Shown: one piece after another, positions 13,465 through 15,450 of the stretch
Layout: every line of letters starts with the position of its first letter
How positions within the stretch are numbered: position 1 is the first letter of the stretch
Assembly (NCBI GenBank): GCA_937914905.1
Contig: CALESU010000119.1
Coordinates: 1 to 15,450, forward strand
Direction of reading: 5' to 3'
DNA from: an uncultured bacterium
GTDB taxonomy: Bacteria > Patescibacteriota > Microgenomatia > UBA1406 > GWC2-37-13
DNA length: 15,450 bases
Made by a program: the position numbers and the translations under genes
The notes under the pieces: model-generated
Told to the model about the DNA's origin: nothing
Seen by the model: only the letters and a program-made list of their open reading frames with translations
Database searches by the model: none

Positions 13465-13929
13465 TTAAAGACTCTCGGTATTGCGCAATACTTCGTCAAT
13501 CAAGAACGTTTGATTATTGCGAAGAAGGGGGAAGTTATCTCGTGAGAAAAATCCAAACTCCGAAACTTCATGCGTAGGAACAAACTCCCCTCCTATCAAT
13601 ACGCCGGTATAACAAATGTCCAATCGAGCTTCATTTGGGTCAGTGCGAATTTTTAAGAGCGAATCAACGCTCACTACCAAACCAGACTCTTCTTGGATTT
13701 CTCGCTCAAGCCCTGTTTGGGGAGATTCTCCTTTTTTTAAGTATCCCCCAGGAAGGCTCCACGCGTGGGGTCGGTATGTATGTTTGAATAAGAGAATTTC
13801 CTTTTTTTCATTCTGGATTATTCCGGTGACACCCACGAGAAATTGGTCTTGGAAAAGACGCATGACACGCAATTGAATAGATTTTGAAAGGCCGAAAGAC
13901 CTCCATATCTTCCCCAGGATTGACTTCAT
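13465..13929 (-). CDS. Nudix hydrolase
   Basis: Hydrolyses a nucleoside diphosphate linked to another group. The 154-residue protein contains an exact Nudix box G-x5-E-x7-R-E-U-x-E-E-x-G-U, from Gly62 to Leu84, including the metal-binding Glu77, Glu80 and Glu81. The strand before it (HAWSLPGG) is standard. Residues 1-30 are a basic amphipathic extension (IWRSFGLSKSIQLRVMRLF) that could lie on the membrane surface, in keeping with its membrane-protein neighbours. Specificity cannot be assigned. Its start overlaps the LapA-like gene by ATGA, so it is the last gene of the small-membrane-protein operon. A 14-bp palindrome lies at its 3' end. Confidence 0.93.
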   Translation of the reverse strand: MKSILGKIWRSFGLSKSIQLRVMRLFQDQFLVGVTGIIQNEKKEILLFKHTYRPHAWSLPGGYLKKGESPQTGLEREIQEESGLVVSVDSLLKIRTDPNEARLDICYTGVLIGGEFVPTHEVSEFGFFSRDNFPLLRNNQTFLIDEVLRNTESL

Positions 13930-14309
13930 AGCATATTCCTCTCTTCGGTCGTCCTCGGGTGCATTTCACCTTTCATTTTTTCGTTTTCTATTTCTAGCTG
14001 GTGGATTCGTTTCGTCAGTTCGAGCACTTCAGATTTATTTTTTTTAATTTCTCCATCCTTCCCCCTCAGGGTCCATGAGTTGGATAGCGCATGAACCAAA
14101 TAAAGGCCATAAGAGAAAAATAATCCGACAAGAAGTGACCCGATCATGACATAAAAGAGGGGAACCTTCGAAACCTGATAGTACCCCAGATTAACATCTA
14201 CCAAATTGAAGTTATATTTTGAAATATATACGAGCAATGATCCTCCGATTAAGGAAAGAATTACGGTCAACAACATAGGAATAATGAAAATGTATAACAA
14301 ATACCCCAC
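13926..14309 (-). CDS. LapA-like (DUF1049-type) two-segment membrane protein with coiled-coil tail
   Basis: A protein of about 127 residues with two hydrophobic segments (about 2-31 and 50-77 from the chosen start), the second beginning with a Val-Pro-Leu in SKVPLFYVMIGSLLVGLFFSYGLYL, as in LapA-domain proteins. A charged C-terminal coiled coil (GEIKKNKSEVLELTKRIHQL to EMHPRTTEERNML) follows and should be cytoplasmic. LapA in E. coli helps regulate lipopolysaccharide assembly with LapB; here no LPS genes are seen, so only the architecture is shared. The start is uncertain. GTG 14309 sits four bases after the DUF3096 stop and keeps the first segment, while an in-frame TTG at 14339 directly follows a stop codon and overlaps DUF3096 by 26 bases. 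The stop overlaps the Nudix start by ATGA. Confidence 0.72.
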   Translation of the reverse strand: MGYLLYIFIIPMLLTVILSLIGGSLLVYISKYNFNLVDVNLGYYQVSKVPLFYVMIGSLLVGLFFSYGLYLVHALSNSWTLRGKDGEIKKNKSEVLELTKRIHQLEIENEKMKGEMHPRTTEERNML

Positions 14310-14313
14310 ATCA

Positions 14314-14460
14314 CTATAACGTGAATATTCCGAGGCCAATTATTCCCATGATGATCAAGTATCCTGCAATAAGATAATTGAGGAATTTAGGAAAAGCCAG
14401 AATGAGAATACCGAAAAGGAGCGATGTGATGGGTGTGAGATTTGAGAATGAGATATTCAT
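14314..14460 (-). CDS. DUF3096 family small membrane protein
   Basis: A 48-residue protein that can easily be missed because of its length. My translation from ATG 14460 is almost entirely one hairpin of two hydrophobic helices: NLTPITSLLFGILILAFPKFLNY and LIAGYLIIMGIIGLGIFTL. This matches the DUF3096 pattern (LTP..sLl.GiliLi.P.lLNYivaiYLii.Gi.gl), including the central Pro-Lys/Arg-x-Leu-Asn-Tyr turn. The function of the family is unknown. The start overlaps the stop of the GlsB-like gene by ATGA, and four bases separate its stop from the LapA-like start, so it is translated in series with them. I am confident it is a gene. Confidence 0.85.
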   Translation of the reverse strand: MNISFSNLTPITSLLFGILILAFPKFLNYLIAGYLIIMGIIGLGIFTL

Positions 14461-14714
14461 AGGCGATTGTTGCCACGAATCATGTGGCTAATATATATAA
14501 CAATTACAGCGCCGATTACCGCGACTACCATGCTGTACAGATTGAATCCTGTGACTCCTGATTGTCCTAAGAGATTCATGGCAAATCCTCCAACAACTGC
14601 GCCAATAATACCCATAATGATGTCAGCAAGCACTCCTTGTCGGTTTGTTTTCATAATAATGGATGCAATCCAACCAGCAATTGCTCCAAACACGATCCAT
14701 AATAGTATTCCCAT
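14457..14714 (-). CDS. GlsB/YeaQ/YmgE-type stress-response membrane protein
   Basis: An 85-residue, three-helix inner-membrane protein of the transglycosylase-associated family, induced by stress in many bacteria but with no proven enzymatic activity. The conserved small-residue pattern is present: VFGAIAGWIASIIMKTNRQG, then DIIMGIIGAVVGGFAMNLLG, and a final segment NLYSMVVAVIGAVIVIYISHMI. ATG 14714 gives the standard MGILLWIVFGAIAGW start; an upstream in-frame ATG at 14765 would overlap the neighbour and add a non-family peptide. Its stop overlaps the DUF3096 start by ATGA, and it begins 31 nt after the stop of the one-pass protein. No Shine-Dalgarno is present. Confidence 0.92.
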   Translation of the reverse strand: MGILLWIVFGAIAGWIASIIMKTNRQGVLADIIMGIIGAVVGGFAMNLLGQSGVTGFNLYSMVVAVIGAVIVIYISHMIRGNNRL

Positions 14715-14745
14715 ATGAGTAATTAAATAAATTAATAATTGAGGT

Positions 14746-14958
14746 TCACTTTTCTTGATTAACATTTACATCAACCTTGTCTGGTATGACAACTTGAGGA
14801 GCGGGTACCGTTATCTGTGCGGGCTGCATGTTTCGTATCGTAGGAATGAGAAAATACATCGCTATTCCTACGAATCCAAGAACAAGTATGACGCTAATTA
14901 ACGTACCAATTCCATTTGAGTCTGTTTTTGTTGAGGGTGTATTTACGATGGTGGTCAT
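14746..14958 (-). CDS. Small one-pass membrane protein with external Val/Pro-rich tail, unknown
   Basis: A 70-residue protein with a polar Ser/Thr/Asn N-terminus, one hydrophobic helix (about 17-41), and an extended tail PAQITVPAPQVVIPDKVDVNVN. I recall short proteins with such 'IPDKVDVNV' ends as common unnamed genes in CPR and some Cyanobacteria, with no known role. The tail looks like an extended or beta-binding peptide rather than a domain. Its start overlaps the YtxH-like gene by ATGA. Orientation in the membrane is inferred, not shown. Confidence 0.72.
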   Translation of the reverse strand: MTTIVNTPSTKTDSNGIGTLISVILVLGFVGIAMYFLIPTIRNMQPAQITVPAPQVVIPDKVDVNVNQEK

Positions 14959-15266
14959 ATAGTTTTTATTGCTTTATTAACTTTCTTTGTGGTAGCGTCA
15001 AGTGAGCTAATTGCTGATTTCACCACTTTTTGCATTGCTTCACTGTCTTTTTTGATCGCACCATTTACTTTCATTTTGTTCTGTGCGAGCTCTTCTTTAA
15101 ACTGATCCATTTTCGCTATCGTGTCAGTTTTCATTTTGTGCGAAGCGTCAACGATTTTGTCTCTATTCTTCTTGTCTGAGAGCGCAAGCCCAGCAACTGC
15201 TATTCCTGCACCAACTACTGCCCCTGCCACCGCAACAACCTGTTGAGTGAGATTTTGATCTTTCAT
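14955..15266 (-). CDS. YtxH-like small membrane/coiled-coil protein
   Basis: A 103-residue protein with a Gly/Ala/Val-rich helix near its N-terminus (VVAVAGAVVGAGIAVAGLALSD, about 10-31) and a long Lys-rich amphipathic stretch that should form a coiled coil (DKIVDASHKMKTDTIAKMDQ and onward). This is the plan of YtxH/general-stress-type membrane proteins (the Bacillus family of stress-induced proteins), but sequence identity to it is not clear by eye. It is the first complete gene of the cluster here, with a short AT-rich 32-nt gap after a partial upstream gene. No Shine-Dalgarno is seen. Confidence 0.7.
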   Translation of the reverse strand: MKDQNLTQQVVAVAGAVVGAGIAVAGLALSDKKNRDKIVDASHKMKTDTIAKMDQFKEELAQNKMKVNGAIKKDSEAMQKVVKSAISSLDATTKKVNKAIKTI

Positions 15267-15298
15267 ATATCTATAAATGAAATGTATTAATTAAATAA

Positions 15299-15450
15299 TT
15301 ACGATTCTGTTTCTATGTCTCGTGGGGTAATGGGGTACACAATCTCAAGGAAATAGACGAATCCCCACGCAATACAAAGAAATACGATTCCCGCTATGAT
15401 CGTTGACCACTCAATTTGGGAATATCCCGAAACCGTTGCAGGAATAATTC
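15299..15450 (-). CDS. C-terminal 49 residues of an unknown membrane protein (cut by window edge)
   Basis: Open frame from the window edge to TAA at 15301-15299 on the minus strand. It encodes a hydrophobic segment (STIIAGIVFLCIAWGFVYFL) followed by a short charged end (EIVYPITPRDIETES). It is a membrane protein or an anchored C-terminus. The family cannot be assigned from this piece. It ends 32 nt before the YtxH-like start and is on the same strand, so it may be the preceding gene of that operon. The small size of what is seen limits certainty. Confidence 0.6.
   Translation of the reverse strand, partial: IIPATVSGYSQIEWSTIIAGIVFLCIAWGFVYFLEIVYPITPRDIETES

Noticed and set aside
13478..13491. 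Perfect 14-bp palindrome GTATTGCGCAATAC
   Set aside because: It is inside the Nudix coding sequence, and about one palindrome of this length is expected by chance in 15 kb. No T-run follows.
1..15450. Alternative genetic code with TGA as an amino acid (as in Gracilibacteria)
   Set aside because: Six genes end in TGA within ATGA overlaps at natural protein ends.
1..15450. CRISPR array, tRNA, rRNA, transposase or phage genes
   Set aside because: No regularly spaced repeats, no cloverleaf or rRNA motif, and no transposase or phage motif were seen; short tRNA-like structures cannot be fully excluded by eye.

Overview
The window looks like a piece of a Candidate Phyla Radiation (Patescibacteria) chromosome. 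It has moderate-to-low GC and tightly packed short operons. It carries gene families that are typical of that group: a DUF3048/YerB-like protein, a DUF4012 giant membrane protein, a winged-helix/nucleotidyltransferase-like regulator, a short secD next to secF, an AspRS without its insertion domain, and many tiny one-pass membrane proteins. TGA works as a stop codon, because it ends many genes in ATGA start/stop overlaps, so this is not a UGA-recoding lineage. The phylum-level placement is inferred from gene content; I cannot place it more finely. I see no tRNA, rRNA, CRISPR array, insertion sequence or phage gene.

Layout. (1) Positions 1-3705, minus strand: DUF3048 protein, then a winged-helix regulator with a degenerate nucleotidyltransferase domain, then secD, then secF (cut by the window edge). 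A consensus sigma70-type promoter lies upstream at 3869-3897. (2) Positions 3917-4442, plus strand: two small conserved-looking proteins, the second with the only strong Shine-Dalgarno in the window. (3) Positions 4474-5480, minus strand: a cytidylyltransferase-like protein translationally coupled to a ThpR/LigT-type 2H phosphoesterase. (4) Positions 5481-5683: a divergent intergenic region with two palindromic elements, one a 60-bp repeat-like structure. (5) Positions 5684-11046, plus strand: DUF4012 protein, ribosomal protein L25, aspartyl-tRNA synthetase and an S11 D,D-carboxypeptidase. (6) Positions 11060-13386, minus strand: an anchored unknown protein, then a Crp/Fnr regulator coupled to an alpha/beta hydrolase. 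(7) Positions 13465-15450, minus strand: a run of small membrane proteins (unknown partial, YtxH-like, one-pass unknown, GlsB/YeaQ-like, DUF3096, LapA-like) ending in a Nudix hydrolase. Several members are fused by ATGA overlaps.

How it works together. The window mixes core functions (protein export, translation, peptidoglycan trimming) with envelope and stress genes. Two themes recur. First, gene starts almost never have a Shine-Dalgarno. Internal operon genes start by 4-bp ATGA overlap (six cases), and several operon-leading genes have an extended -10 element 6-8 nt before the start codon, which implies leaderless mRNAs. Second, several operon-terminal genes have their stop codon inside a short hairpin. 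The least explained and most system-like part is the 13.5-15.4 kb small-membrane-protein operon, which reads as an envelope-stress cassette.
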